From Streptomyces endophytica (GTDB lineage Bacteria; Actinomycetota; Actinomycetes; Streptomycetales; Streptomycetaceae), in NCBI RefSeq assembly GCF_026153355.1, contig NZ_CP110636.1, forward strand, positions 6,138,001-6,202,000: 64,000 bases of DNA. Reading direction: 5' to 3'. Below the pieces are notes generated by a model that worked only from the letters and a program-made list of their open reading frames with translations, was not told where the DNA came from and did no database searches. The position numbers were made by a program, and so were the translations under genes. Shown piece by piece: positions 46,302 through 55,603 of the stretch; positions within the stretch are counted from its first letter, which is position 1; the number at the start of each line of letters is the position of its first letter.

Positions 46302-47489
46302 ATGCCACGGCAGAACACCGAGGGACGGGCCCACGACCTCGTCCTCTACGGGGCGACCGGCTTCGCCGGCGCTCTCACCGCGGCCTATCTGGCCGAGCAC
46401 GCGCCCCAGGACTGCCGCTGGGCGCTGGCCGGCCGCAATCTCGCCAAGCTGGAGCGTCTGCGGGACCGCCTGGCGGAGATCAACCCGGCCTGCGGTGATC
46501 TGCCGTTGCTGCGGGCCGAGAGCGACGACCGGGACGCCGTGCACGCCCTCGCCGCCGACACCCGGGTGCTGGCAACCACGGTGGGCCCGTATCTGCTGCA
46601 CGGCGAGCCGCTGGTCGCCGCGTGCGCCGCGGCCGGTACCGACTACGTCGACCTCACCGGCGAGCCGGAATTCATCGACCGCATGTTCTTGCGGCACGAC
46701 GCGACGGCCCGCACCTCGGGCGCGCGCCTGGTCCACGCCGCCGGTTTCGACTCCGTCCCCCATGACCTCGGCGTCCACTACACCGTGGGCCTGCTCCCCG
46801 AGGGCGTGCCGCTGCGCATCGACGGTTTCGTCCGCACCAATGCGGCGTTCTCCGGCGGCACGCTGGCCTCCGCGCTGACCGTCGCCTCGCGGCCGGTCGC
46901 CATGGCACGGGCGGCCCGCGACCGGCAGCGGGCCGAACCCCGGCCGGCCGGGCGCCGGACCCGGGCCCCGTTCGGCCCCCCTCAGGAGCGCGGAGACCGG
47001 CACGTGGGGTGTGCCGCTGCCGACCCTCGACCCGCAGATCATCGCCCGCTCGGCCGCCGCTCTGGACCGCTACGGCCCGGACTTCCGCTACCGCCACTAC
47101 GCCGGCGTCCGGCGGCTGCCGATCGCCGTGGGCGGGGCCCTGGGCGCCGGGGCGCTGTGCGCGGCCGCGCAGGTACCGCCGCCCGGCGGTGGTTGTCGGG
47201 CCGTCTGGAGCCGGGCCAGGGGCCGAGCCCGGAGCGGCGCGCCCGGAGTTGGTTCACGGTGCGCTTCGTCGCCTCCGGTGGCGGCAAACGCCTGATCACC
47301 GAGGTCGCGGGCGGCGATCCCGGTTACGACGAGACGGCGAAGATGCTCGCCGAGTCGGCGCTCAGCCTGGCCTTCGACGATCTGCCGCGGACCGCCGGCC
47401 AGGTGACGCCCGCGGTGGCCATGGGGGACGCGCTGACCACGCGGCTCCAGAAGGCAGGCATCACCTTCCGGGTCCTCCGGGAGGGATAG
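46302..47489 (+). CDS. Saccharopine dehydrogenase-like NADP-binding protein, two compensating frameshifts
   Basis: About 395 residues. The N-terminal Rossmann fold HDLVLYGATGFAGALTAAYL, the TVGPYLLHGEPLVAACAAAGTDYVDLTGE strand-helix and HAAGFDSVPHDLGVH match the saccharopine-dehydrogenase/trans-acting enoyl reductase group in actinobacteria. Between about 46981 and 47183 the expected protein (PLPTLDPQIIARSAAALDR and on) is in another frame. One surplus C in the C6 run at 46976-46981 and one missing base near 47179-47183 explain it. Both ends are in one frame, so the ORF looks open throughout but its middle is mistranslated. Confidence 0.82.
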   Translation: MPRQNTEGRAHDLVLYGATGFAGALTAAYLAEHAPQDCRWALAGRNLAKLERLRDRLAEINPACGDLPLLRAESDDRDAVHALAADTRVLATTVGPYLLHGEPLVAACAAAGTDYVDLTGEPEFIDRMFLRHDATARTSGARLVHAAGFDSVPHDLGVHYTVGLLPEGVPLRIDGFVRTNAAFSGGTLASALTVASRPVAMARAARDRQRAEPRPAGRRTRAPFGPPQERGDRHVGCAAADPRPADHRPLGRRSGPLRPGLPLPPLRRRPAAADRRGRGPGRRGAVRGRAGTAARRWLSGRLEPGQGPSPERRARSWFTVRFVASGGGKRLITEVAGGDPGYDETAKMLAESALSLAFDDLPRTAGQVTPAVAMGDALTTRLQKAGITFRVLREG

Positions 47490-47523
47490 CCGGACCGCCG
47501 CACCACCAGCAGGGGTTCCGGTG

Positions 47524-48228
47524 TCAGATGCCGGCCAGGGCGCGGCGGCACAGCGCGTCGGCGGCCCGGGTGGTCTCCGGAATCCGGTAGTCCGGTGCCA
47601 GGTGCAGCGTGTGGGCGCAGGCCCGGTCGAGGCTGACCCGGTGCCCCACGGAGACGAAGACCGGTTTGACGCCCGTCTGGGTCCGCAGCGCTCGTCCCAC
47701 CTCCTCGTCGCCGTCCAGGAGCGGAGAGGTGGCACCCCGCTCCGGGCCCGGAGGGTCGTACCGGAAGGTGAAGGGGTTCTTGGCGACACCGATGGTGGGC
47801 AGGCCGGTGAGCACCCCCAGGTGGCTGGCGAGCCCGAAGCGGCGTGGGTGCGCCACACCGTAGCCGTCGCAGATCACCAGGTCGGGAGTGCGGGCCAGCC
47901 GGTCGAGTGCGGCGAGCACGGTGGGGATCTCCCGGAAGGCCAGCAGCCCCGGCACGTACGGGAAGGAGACCTGGCCGACGGCGGTGGCCTCGTCGACGAC
48001 GGCGCGGGTACGGGCGTCCAGCGCCACGGCGGCCGCGGCGACGACATCGCGGGCGTCGTCGTAGGCGACGTCCACGCCCACGACCGTGCCCTCGAACCCT
48101 GGTTCCGGGCCGGGTTCGTCGAGCTGTACGTAGGGCCGCAGCCGGTCCTGGACCGCGCGGGCCCGGTCCTCGTCCGCCGGCCAGTGCCGCAGTTCCTCGT
48201 CGCGGGAGATCGTTCCGGGAGTGTCCAT
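47524..48228 (-). CDS. nfi: Endonuclease V (deoxyinosine 3' endonuclease)
   Basis: 234 residues. Conserved features: first metal Asp in VVGVDVAYDD, the PYVPGLLAFREIP strand and Glu, DLVICDGYGVAHPRRFGLA with the second metal Asp, HLGVLTGLPTIGVAKN, and PVFVSVGHRVSL. It cleaves DNA one base 3' of deaminated adenine (inosine). ATG 48228 is used; no good Shine-Dalgarno is visible and an upstream GTG at 48240 is possible. It is convergent with the gene on its left and divergent from the amidase. Confidence 0.92.
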   Translation of the reverse strand: MDTPGTISRDEELRHWPADEDRARAVQDRLRPYVQLDEPGPEPGFEGTVVGVDVAYDDARDVVAAAAVALDARTRAVVDEATAVGQVSFPYVPGLLAFREIPTVLAALDRLARTPDLVICDGYGVAHPRRFGLASHLGVLTGLPTIGVAKNPFTFRYDPPGPERGATSPLLDGDEEVGRALRTQTGVKPVFVSVGHRVSLDRACAHTLHLAPDYRIPETTRAADALCRRALAGI

Positions 48229-48398
48229 GATGACGGCCACGCTACCGAACGGCTGACCGGCCCGTTCGCCGGGCGGAACGGCGACCGGACGGACTGTCAG
48301 TACCCCTCGGTACGGTGAGGAGAGTGGTCCCGGCACCGCATGCCGCCGCGCTCCCCTCCGCCCTCGACACACGTCCCTGACACCAGCAGAGGCCCGCC

Positions 48399-49818
48399 AT
48401 GTCCGACGCACTCCACGAGCTCGACGCCACCGATCTCGCCGCCCGGTTACGCCGCCGCGAGCTGTCCGCCCGGGAGGTCGTGCAGGCTCATCTGGACCGG
48501 ATCGAACAGGTCAATCCGGCCGTCAACGCCATCGTCACGCTCGATCCCGAGGGCGCCCTGGTCGCCGCCGCCCAAGCCGACGAGCGACTGGCCCGGGGCG
48601 CCGAGGTGCCGCCTCTGCACGGACTGCCGATCGCCTTCAAGGACACCCACCTCACGCGTGGTATGCGCACCACGTTCGGCTCGCCGCTCTTCGCCGGCTA
48701 CGTGCCCGCCGAGGACGACCTGGTGGTCGACCGCCTCCAGCGGGCCGGCGCCGTCCGCCTCGGCAAGACCAACGTCCCCGAGTTCGCCGCCGGTTCGCAC
48801 ACGTTCAACCCGGTCTTCGGCACCACCCGCAATCCGTACGACACCAGCCGCTCGGCAGGCGGGAGCAGCGGCGGTGCCGCGGCGGCCCTGGCGGCGGGAC
48901 TGCAACCCCTCGCCGATGGCAGCGATATGGGTGGCTCGCTGCGCAATCCGGCGTCCTTCTGCAACGTGGTCGGACTGCGGCCCACCCCGGGGCGGGTGCC
49001 TCCGCACCCGGCGGCAATCTCTGGGACACCCTCGCGGTCCCGGGACCCATGGGGCGGACCGTCGCCGACACCGCGTTGCTGCTGTCCGCGATGGCCGGTC
49101 CGGATCCGCGCTGCCCCATCAGTCTGGAGGCCCCCGGCGCGGCGTTCCGGGTCCCGCTCGACCGCGAGCTGCGCGGCCTGCGCGTCGCCTGGTCCCGGAC
49201 CTCGGCGGACACGCACCGGCCGACCCGGACGTCCTCGCCGTACTGGAGCCGCAGTTGAGTGTCCTGGAGGCGCTCGGCTGCCATGTGGAGACGGCGTGCC
49301 CGGACCTGGCCGGGGCCGACGAGGCGTTCCGTACGCTGCGGGCGCACAGCTTCGACCTGGCGCTGGGCGTGCTGCTCGACGTCGACCGGGAGGCCCTCAA
49401 GCCCAGCCTCGCCCGGAACATCGAGCAGGGCCGCCGGCTGACCCCGGCCGATCTCATCACCGCCACCACGGTCCGCAGCCGGCTCCACCTCGGCGCGGTG
49501 GACTTCTTCTCCCGTTACGACCTGCTGCTCTGCCCGGTCAGTCAGGTCACGCCGTTCGACGTGGAACTGGAGTACCCGACGGAGGTCGCCGGCCGGCCCA
49601 CGGAGACGTATCTGGACTGGATGCGCTCGGCCTACCTGATCTCGCTCCTCGGGCTGCCCGCCCTGTCGGTTCCGGCGGGCTTCACGCCCGGTGGCCTGCC
49701 CGTGGGCCTGCAGTTCATCGGTGCGCCGAGGGCCGACCTCGCCGTATTGCAGGCCGGCCATGCCTACGAGACCGCGACCCGTCACGGGCGACGGCGCCCG
49801 GACCTGCCCACCACCTGA
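48399..49818 (+). CDS. Amidase signature enzyme, two frameshifts and a TTA codon
   Basis: An amidase signature hydrolase with the Ser-cisSer-Lys triad: Lys81 in LPIAFKDT, cis-Ser in SAGGSSGGAAAAL (about 156) and nucleophile Ser180 in DMGGSLRNPAS. The frame breaks near 49010 (after PHPG) and near 49196 (after VAWSR). One extra G at each joins PHPGGNLWDTLAV and SRDLGGHAPADPDV into a 473-residue enzyme of normal size. Codon 17 (48447-48449) is TTA, so translation may depend on the bldA tRNA. It hydrolyses an unknown amide. Confidence 0.85.
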
Positions 49819-49852
49819 GAGCGAGGAATCCGGCAGTGCATATATTGCCACC

Positions 49853-50152
49853 ATGTTCGTACTGGAACTGACCTATACCGCACCCCTCGAACGTGTCGAC
49901 GCCGTCCTCAAAGAGCATGTGGCCTGGCTGCAGCAGCAGTACGCGGCCGGGCACTTCATCGCCGCCGGGCGCAAGGTCCCGCGTAACGGCGGCGTGATCC
50001 TCGCCGCCGGCATGGACCGGAAGACCGTGGAGGACATCGTGGCCCAGGACCCGTTCACCCTCGCCGGTGTGTGCGAGTACCGCATCACGGAATTCGTGGC
50101 GACGACGACCGCCCCGGCCCTGGAGACGTACCGGGAGCAGCTGCCGACCTGA
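49853..50152 (+). CDS. YciI family protein
   Basis: 99 residues, ferredoxin-like fold: FVLELTYTAPLERVDAVLKEH, the His-containing VAWLQQQYAAGHFIAAG, and DPFTLAGVCEYRITEF with the conserved Asp. YciI-like proteins are small putative hydrolases or dye-decarboxylase-like enzymes; function here is unknown. It lies 34 bases after the amidase, possibly in the same transcript. Confidence 0.87.
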   Translation: MFVLELTYTAPLERVDAVLKEHVAWLQQQYAAGHFIAAGRKVPRNGGVILAAGMDRKTVEDIVAQDPFTLAGVCEYRITEFVATTTAPALETYREQLPT

Positions 50153-50238
50153 GGCGGTGACCGGGGGTACTGGGGGCATTGGCGTGGCGGGCACCCGGTA
50201 GCGGGCGGGCCCGGGCGCCCGCCGACCTGGCGAGAAGG

Positions 50239-51705
50239 CTAGGAAGACGCGGTGGGCGGCACCGCGGACTTGCCGAGCGGGGCGGCGCCCACCGGTTCGG
50301 GCTCGCCGGCCACGGGCCAGCGGCCGCCGTTCCGCCAGTACCCCTGAATCTCCTCCAGCTGGCGTCCCTTGGTCTCCGGCGCGGTGACGGTCGCGAAGGC
50401 CAGCGCGGCGAGGGCGAGCACGCCGAGCGCCGCGAAGGTCCGCGCCGCTCCTGCCCAGGCCATCAGCGAGGGGAAGAACTGGGCGATCAGCAGGTTGGCG
50501 ACCAGATCCGCGGTGAGCATCACCGAAGCCCCGGTGGACCGCAGCTGCGCCGGGAAGGCCTCACTCGCGTAGACCCAGATCAGCGACCCGAAACCGAAGT
50601 TGAAGGCCGCCGTGAACAGCAGGATCGCCCCGAAACCGACCCACGTCATGGTGCCGTGCAGCTCTCCCGAGCCGAAGACCGCGGTCAGCACGCCCAGCAT
50701 CACGACCATGGTGCCGATGCCACAGAGCAGCACCACCCGGCGGCCGAGCCGGTCGATGATGAGGATGGCGAGCACGGTGGCGGCCAGTGAGGCGAGCTGG
50801 ACGAAGGACGGCAGCAGGAAGTTCTGCCCATTGCCGGTGAAGCCCATCTCCTCGAAGATCTGCGGGCTGTAGTAGGTCACGGCGTTGATGCCGGTGATCT
50901 GGCAGAAGAACCCCAGCCCGATGACGAAGAACGCCGCGCGGGCATAGGGCTTGCGCAGCAGGGAACGCGCCGATCCGCCGCTCTCCTCGGCGAGCGCGGC
51001 CCCGACGGCCGCGACCTCCGCGCGAGGATCGACGTCCGGGTCGGTCATGGCCATCACTTCGACGGCCCGTTCCGTGCGTCCTTTGAGGACGTACCACCGG
51101 GGGGTGTCCGGCAACCGGAACAGCGGAATCAGGACGAGCGCGGCAGGGATCGCGGAGAGACCGAGCATCCAGCGCCAGTGCCCGCCACCGGACAGGCCCC
51201 AGTTGACGAAGTACGTGAGGACGATGCCGGCGACCGTGGCCACTTGATAGGCGGCGACGGAGGCGCCCCGGATGCGGGCCGGGGTGGATTCGGCGATGTA
51301 GAGCGGCGCGGCGACGATCGAGATCCCGATGGCGACGCCGAGCAGGAAGCGGACGGCGTCCAGCACGACGACGTTGGGCGCGGCGGCGGAGAGCGCGACG
51401 AACACCGCGTACGAGCCGGCGACGATCAGCATTGCCGCCTTTCGCCCCAACGCGTCGGCGAGCTTGCCGCCGATCAGCGCTCCCACGATGGAGCCGAACA
51501 CCAAGATGCTGTTGACCAGCCCTTTTTCCGTCTCGGTGAGGTGGAAGTCCTTGCTCAGGAACACCAGGGCACCGGAGATGCTGCCGGTGTCGTAGCCGTA
51601 GATGACGCCAACGATGGCGCCGGTGAGCGCGAACAGCCTGCCGGTGCGACCGGAAGTCCCGGCGGACGGCGGCGGAGGCGTCGCGGAGATCGTGGCAGTG
51701 GACAT
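50239..51705 (-). CDS. MFS sugar:proton symporter
   Basis: 488 residues, 12 predicted segments, sugar-porter subfamily: GYDTGSISGALVFLSKDFHL, LADALGRKAAML, RFLLGVAIGISIVAAPLYIAE, the RxGRR loop IDRLGRRVVLL, QITGINAVTYYSPQIF and the PETKGRQLEEI end motif. ATG 51705 has AAAGGA 6 bases upstream. It is divergent from the isomerase-aldolase-DeoR genes and likely imports the sugar they process. Confidence 0.92.
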   Translation of the reverse strand: MSTATISATPPPPSAGTSGRTGRLFALTGAIVGVIYGYDTGSISGALVFLSKDFHLTETEKGLVNSILVFGSIVGALIGGKLADALGRKAAMLIVAGSYAVFVALSAAAPNVVVLDAVRFLLGVAIGISIVAAPLYIAESTPARIRGASVAAYQVATVAGIVLTYFVNWGLSGGGHWRWMLGLSAIPAALVLIPLFRLPDTPRWYVLKGRTERAVEVMAMTDPDVDPRAEVAAVGAALAEESGGSARSLLRKPYARAAFFVIGLGFFCQITGINAVTYYSPQIFEEMGFTGNGQNFLLPSFVQLASLAATVLAILIIDRLGRRVVLLCGIGTMVVMLGVLTAVFGSGELHGTMTWVGFGAILLFTAAFNFGFGSLIWVYASEAFPAQLRSTGASVMLTADLVANLLIAQFFPSLMAWAGAARTFAALGVLALAALAFATVTAPETKGRQLEEIQGYWRNGGRWPVAGEPEPVGAAPLGKSAVPPTASS

Positions 51706-51773
51706 GGGAAGTCCTTTGTGCGGCGGGCGGCCTTGCTGCGTGAGCGAGCGCGTCAGCGAGAGCATCAGCGGAC

Positions 51774-51784
51774 TCAATGATTGA
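51774..51784. promoter_or_regulatory. Palindrome just downstream of the sugar-porter -10 box
   Basis: Perfect 11-base palindrome TCAATGATTGA. It sits at the expected transcription start of the MFS gene and is a candidate operator for the DeoR regulator. Confidence 0.5.
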
Positions 51785-51791
51785 TCATGCG

Positions 51792-51821
51792 AGTATTTGA
51801 CGTTCTTCGCGCAACTGTCAA
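51792..51821 (-). promoter_or_regulatory. Promoter of the sugar porter gene
   Basis: On the minus strand: TTGACA (51816-51821), 18-base spacer, AATACT (51792-51797). The -35 box is a perfect consensus. Confidence 0.7.
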
Positions 51822-52053
51822 CACCCACGAGTCGCCTCAGAATCTTGCAGCGCGGGCATGGCTGTTCCCTGCCCCTCTGCCCGCAGCCACTCTTTCGAGG
51901 GATGGATCGCTAGAGCGATGATGCGTACAGTCGATTGCAACAGACGCCAAAGTTGCAGTTTCGAGCAATCCGCTCGCAGAGTATCCAGCCGAGGTCGGAG
52001 GGAACCGGCCGCAACGGAGCAAGACCGCTTCACACATCACGGGAGGGTGGGCC
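51822..52053 (+). promoter_or_regulatory. Promoter/operator region of the isomerase-aldolase operon
   Basis: No gene. It contains a palindrome with 6-bp arms, ATCGCT and AGCGAT (51906-51919), and a nested inverted repeat: GATTGC/GCAATC (51933-51938 and 51965-51970) enclosing TTGCAAC/GTTGCAG (51935-51941 and 51952-51958). These are candidate DeoR sites. No clear promoter boxes were fixed. Confidence 0.45.
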
Positions 52054-52959
52054 ATGAGCGAGACCTCGTACATGGAGCAGGAGCTGCACAGCCAGCCGGA
52101 GACCTGGCGGCAGGCCGCACGGATCGGAGCGGCCGCCGGCCCGCTGCCGAAGGCGGGGCAGCGAGTGGCCGTCGTCGGCTGCGGCACCTCATGGTTCATG
52201 GCGCAGTCGTACGCGGCGTTGCGCGAGAGCGCCGGCTTGGGCGTGACGGACCCGTTCGCCGCTTCCGAGGCCTTCCTCGGCGGCGACCGCGGCTATGACG
52301 CGGTGGTGGCGATCACCCGCTCGGGCACCACGACCGAAGTGCTGCGGGTACTCGACGCGGTCAAGGGCCGCATTCCGACGGTGACGATCCTCGGTGACCC
52401 CGAGACGCCGGCCGTTGCCCTGTCCGACGAAACGGTCGAGCTTCCGTTCGCCGACGAGAAGTCGGTGGTGCAGACCCGCTTCGCGACCACGGCGCTGACG
52501 CTGCTGCGCGCGCATCTGGGCGAGGACGTCTCCCGGGCCGTGACCGACGCGGAAGAGGCCCTGACCGCAGCGGTCGAGAAGGAGTGGGTGGACGCCGAAC
52601 AGTTCTCCTTCCTCGGTACGGGCTGGACGTTCGGGCTGGCCAACGAGGCGGCGCTCAAGATGCGGGAGGCATCGCAGAGCTGGACGGAGTCCTACCCGGC
52701 CATGGAGTACCGCCACGGCCCCATCTCGATAGCCGCGCCCGGTCGGGTGACCTGGCTGTTCGGCGAGGCCCCGGAGGGACTGGAGGCCGATGTGGTGCGA
52801 ACGGGTGCGCGTTTCGTGCGCCATGCGCGCGATCCGCTGGCCGATCTGGTCCTGGTCCAGCGGGTGGCGCTGGAGCGTGCCCGGGCCCGCGGCCTGGACC
52901 CGGACAACCCGCGCAGCCTCACCCGCTCGGTGATGCTCGAGGCCCCGGCCGCCTCATAG
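52054..52959 (+). CDS. SIS domain sugar-phosphate isomerase/deaminase (AgaS-like)
   Basis: 301 residues, two SIS domains as in AgaS and the isomerase half of GlmS. The first has VAVVGCGTSWFMAQSYAALRE and AITRSGTTTEVL (phosphosugar-binding Ser/Thr). The second has FLGTGWTFGLANEAALKMREA and ESYPAMEYRHGPIS with the catalytic Glu. It probably isomerises or deaminates an amino-sugar phosphate such as galactosamine-6-phosphate. ATG 52054 has GGGAGG 7 bases upstream. First gene of the operon with the aldolase and DeoR regulator. Confidence 0.88.
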   Translation: MSETSYMEQELHSQPETWRQAARIGAAAGPLPKAGQRVAVVGCGTSWFMAQSYAALRESAGLGVTDPFAASEAFLGGDRGYDAVVAITRSGTTTEVLRVLDAVKGRIPTVTILGDPETPAVALSDETVELPFADEKSVVQTRFATTALTLLRAHLGEDVSRAVTDAEEALTAAVEKEWVDAEQFSFLGTGWTFGLANEAALKMREASQSWTESYPAMEYRHGPISIAAPGRVTWLFGEAPEGLEADVVRTGARFVRHARDPLADLVLVQRVALERARARGLDPDNPRSLTRSVMLEAPAAS

Positions 52960-53028
52960 CCCGCCGACCCTCCGCGTCACCGTCCCCCCTTCCCCATCTC
53001 ACCTGTCCTGCAAGGGAGTTCACATCCC

Positions 53029-53910
53029 ATGCCCCTGGTCCCCACCTCGTCCCTGATCGACGCCGCACGTGAGGCGCACGTCGGCGCGGCGGCCTTCAAC
53101 GTCATCCATTTGGAAACCGCCGAGGCACTCGTCACGGCGGCCGAACGCACCAGCATTCCGCTGATCCTGCAGATCAGTGAGAACTGCATCCGCTACCACG
53201 GCAGCCTGCTCCCCATCACCCGGGCCACGCTGGCCCTTGCCGAGGGCTCCAGCGCCCGGATCGCGGTCCATCTCGACCACATCACCGATGCCGAACTGGT
53301 CCGCGAGGGCATCACCGCAGGGGTCGGTTCGGTCATGGTGGATGCTTCCGCCCTTCCCTACGAGGAGAACGTCGCCACCACCGCCGAACTCACCTCCTGG
53401 TGCCACGACCGAGGGGCCTATGTCGAGGCGGAGCTCGGCGAGGTGGGCGGCAAGGACGGCGTACACGCGCCGGGCGTGCGCACGGATCCGGACGAGGCCT
53501 TGGCATTCGTCAGCGCGACCGGCGTGGATGCCCTCGCCGTGGCCGTGGGTTCGTCCCATGCGATGCACGAGCGCACGGCCGTCCTGGACAAGGAGCTCAT
53601 CGCGGCGCTCCGTGCCACGCTGCCGGTGCCGCTGGTCCTGCACGGGTCCTCCGGCGTGCCGGACGACGAGTTGCGCCGGGCCATCGCCGCCGGAATGACG
53701 AAGATCAATATCTCCACTCATCTGGTCTCCGTCTTCACCCGGTCGATACGCGGGACGCTGGACGCGAACCCGTCACTGGTCGACTCCCGGAAGTACGTCA
53801 AACCGGCGCGGGAGGCCGTGACCGAAGAGGCCGCACGACTGCTGGGCGTACTGGCCGCTCCGGCGGCGGTGCCCGGGCAGTACGCGGCCCAGGCGCCGGC
53901 GCGCGGCTGA
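53029..53910 (+). CDS. Class II ketose-bisphosphate aldolase (GatY/KbaY-like)
   Basis: 293 residues, TIM-barrel class II aldolase. Zn ligands: His in VHLDHITD, His in VGSSHAMHE and His in LVLHGSSGVPDDE. Substrate-loop segment GYVEAELGEVGG appears as AYVEAELGEVGGKDG, and the phosphate site is KINISTHL. It should split tagatose-1,6-bisphosphate (or a similar ketose) to DHAP and glyceraldehyde-3-phosphate. It follows the AgaS-like gene by 69 bases. The kinase expected between the two steps is not in this window. Confidence 0.9.
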   Translation: MPLVPTSSLIDAAREAHVGAAAFNVIHLETAEALVTAAERTSIPLILQISENCIRYHGSLLPITRATLALAEGSSARIAVHLDHITDAELVREGITAGVGSVMVDASALPYEENVATTAELTSWCHDRGAYVEAELGEVGGKDGVHAPGVRTDPDEALAFVSATGVDALAVAVGSSHAMHERTAVLDKELIAALRATLPVPLVLHGSSGVPDDELRRAIAAGMTKINISTHLVSVFTRSIRGTLDANPSLVDSRKYVKPAREAVTEEAARLLGVLAAPAAVPGQYAAQAPARG

Positions 53911-53935
53911 GCACCGGCCCGCGGCTCAGACACGC

Positions 53936-53998
53936 AAGGAGGCAAGGAGGCAAGGAGGCAGCGCCCCATAGAGAGATGCGATGCCCCATAGAGAGATG
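53936..53998 (+). repeat. Tandem AAGGAGGC (x3) followed by a 16-base direct repeat (x2)
   Basis: AAGGAGGC occurs at 53936, 53944 and 53952 in perfect tandem. GCCCCATAGAGAGATG follows at 53963-53978 and 53983-53998. The rest of 53911-54104 is purine-rich with no strong gene; a 39-codon frame from 53976 is possible but poorly supported. Confidence 0.8.
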
Positions 53999-54104
53999 GA
54001 GAGATAGAGAGGAGACGGAGGGAGAGGAAGCGGCGAGAGATGCGGCGAACGCGGGGGCCGACCGGGCGTCATCGTGGCCGATGGAAACGAATTAGGCTCG
54101 CGCC

Positions 54105-54920
54105 ATGAAGCGCCATGAACGGATGAACGCACTGCTCGAGCTGCTCGGTGAGCGGGGTCGGGTGGATGTCGAGGAGGCAGCGACCGCACTGGAAGTCTCG
54201 GCCGCCACGATGCGGCGCGACATGGATGCTCTCGCCGAACAGCAGTTGCTGACCCGCACCCGGGGCGGGGCAGTGCTCAGCTCGGTGGCGTACGACCTGC
54301 CGATCCGCTACAAGCATGCGCACCGGTCGGCGGAGAAGGAAGCGGTGGCACAGGCCGCGGCGAAGCTGGTCGAGCGTGGTGATGTGGTCGGGCTGAGCGG
54401 TGGCACCACGACCACGGCGATCGCCCGGGTGCTCGCCACACGTCCGGACTTCGCGGAGGCGGGCCCGCAGCCTCATCTGACGATCGTCACCAATTCGCTG
54501 AACATCGCCAATGAGCTGGCCGTGCGGCCGCAGATCAAGATTGTGCTCACTGGCGGGGTGGCGCACTCCCGGTCGTTCGAACTGGTCGGACCCTTCAGTG
54601 AGTTGGTGCTCCAGCAGATCTCGATCGATATCGCGTTCATCGGGGCGAACGGCATGGACCCGGTGATGGGGGCCACCGTTCACGACGAGGCCGAGGCCCG
54701 GGTCAACCGCCTCATGGCGGAGCGCGCCCGGCGTGCGGTGATCGTCGCGGACTCGTCGAAGATCGGCGAACGGTGCTTCGCCCGGGTCGGTGACACGGAC
54801 GTCTTTGACACCTTCATCACGGACGCGAGCGCCAAGGAAGCCGCCCGCCGGGAGTTCGCAGACCGAGGGCTGCGGGTGGTGACGGCACGCCCACCCGTGA
54901 CCGAGCGAGTCAGTGAGTGA
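54105..54920 (+). CDS. DeoR family transcriptional regulator
   Basis: 271 residues. The N-terminal HTH is MNALLELLGERGRVDVEEAATALEVSAATMRRDMDALAEQ. The sugar-phosphate sensor domain (DeoRC) has VGLSGGTTTTAIARVL, TIVTNSLNIANEL, IVLTGGVAHSRSFELVG, IAFIGANGMDP and VIVADSSKIGERCFARVG. It presumably binds a sugar phosphate made by the adjacent enzymes and represses the divergent porter and the operon. The 3' end runs into GAGT/GAGC tetranucleotide repeats. Confidence 0.92.
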   Translation: MKRHERMNALLELLGERGRVDVEEAATALEVSAATMRRDMDALAEQQLLTRTRGGAVLSSVAYDLPIRYKHAHRSAEKEAVAQAAAKLVERGDVVGLSGGTTTTAIARVLATRPDFAEAGPQPHLTIVTNSLNIANELAVRPQIKIVLTGGVAHSRSFELVGPFSELVLQQISIDIAFIGANGMDPVMGATVHDEAEARVNRLMAERARRAVIVADSSKIGERCFARVGDTDVFDTFITDASAKEAARREFADRGLRVVTARPPVTERVSE

Positions 54921-55196
54921 GTGAGCGAGCGAGCGAGCGCCTATGCGTAGGAGGTAGGTAAGTAGGTAGTGCGAGCGGGTGGCGAGGTTGATTGCCTCTT
55001 GTTAATTGCCTCTTGTTGAGCCTCTCGTTGATCGCCCTCGTTGGGTGGGAGTGGGGCGAGGGCTGGGACGTGGGTGGGCAGGGGTGGGCGGGGCGGTGGG
55101 GGCGGGGGCCCGGGAGGCCCCCGGGGGACGGCAGCTGCGGGCGGCAGGTGCGCTCGGCCCAGGCTGTGGGTGGGGAGGTCGGGCGCCAGCTGCGCG

Positions 55197-55257
55197 GGGA
55201 GCCCGGGCGTGGGGAGTACTGGGCGTGGCGGGAGCCCGGGCGTGGGGAGTACTGGGC
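55197..55257. repeat. Two 28-base direct repeats, 33-base period
   Basis: Identical 28-base copies at 55197-55224 and 55230-55257, each containing GGGGAGTACTGGGC with an AGTACT palindrome. Confidence 0.85.
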
Positions 55258-55455
55258 AGTGGCGGGACTGAGCAGGGTGACGTGGCCGAGCCGACTCAGC
55301 GGGCCGAGCTGACTCGACATGACCTGGAGTATTGGCGCATCGACGAGCTGTAGTCGGTGGTGGCGGGCGGGATCGAGGACGGGGTGGATGCCGGGCGACA
55401 CCGGGCCGGCTGGCCCGGCCTTCAGTCCGAGGTGGCGCGGCAATCTTCACAGCCG

Positions 55456-55603
55456 GAGCTGCCTCGGCACCCTCGGCCAGAGCTGGCGCAGCACCTTCGC
55501 CTCCGAACTGGCGCAGCACCATCGCCCCGGGCTGGCGCAGTGCCCTTCTGCCCGAACTGGCGCAGTGCCCTTCGCCCCGAGCTGGCGCGGCACCTTCGGG
55601 CAA
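55456..55603. repeat. Minisatellite, about six units of 24-26 bases
   Basis: Units built on CTGGCGCAGCACCTTCGCC; the clearest begin near 55481, 55507, 55532, 55556 and 55581. Unit lengths of 24-26 bases rule out a continuous reading frame. Confidence 0.75.
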
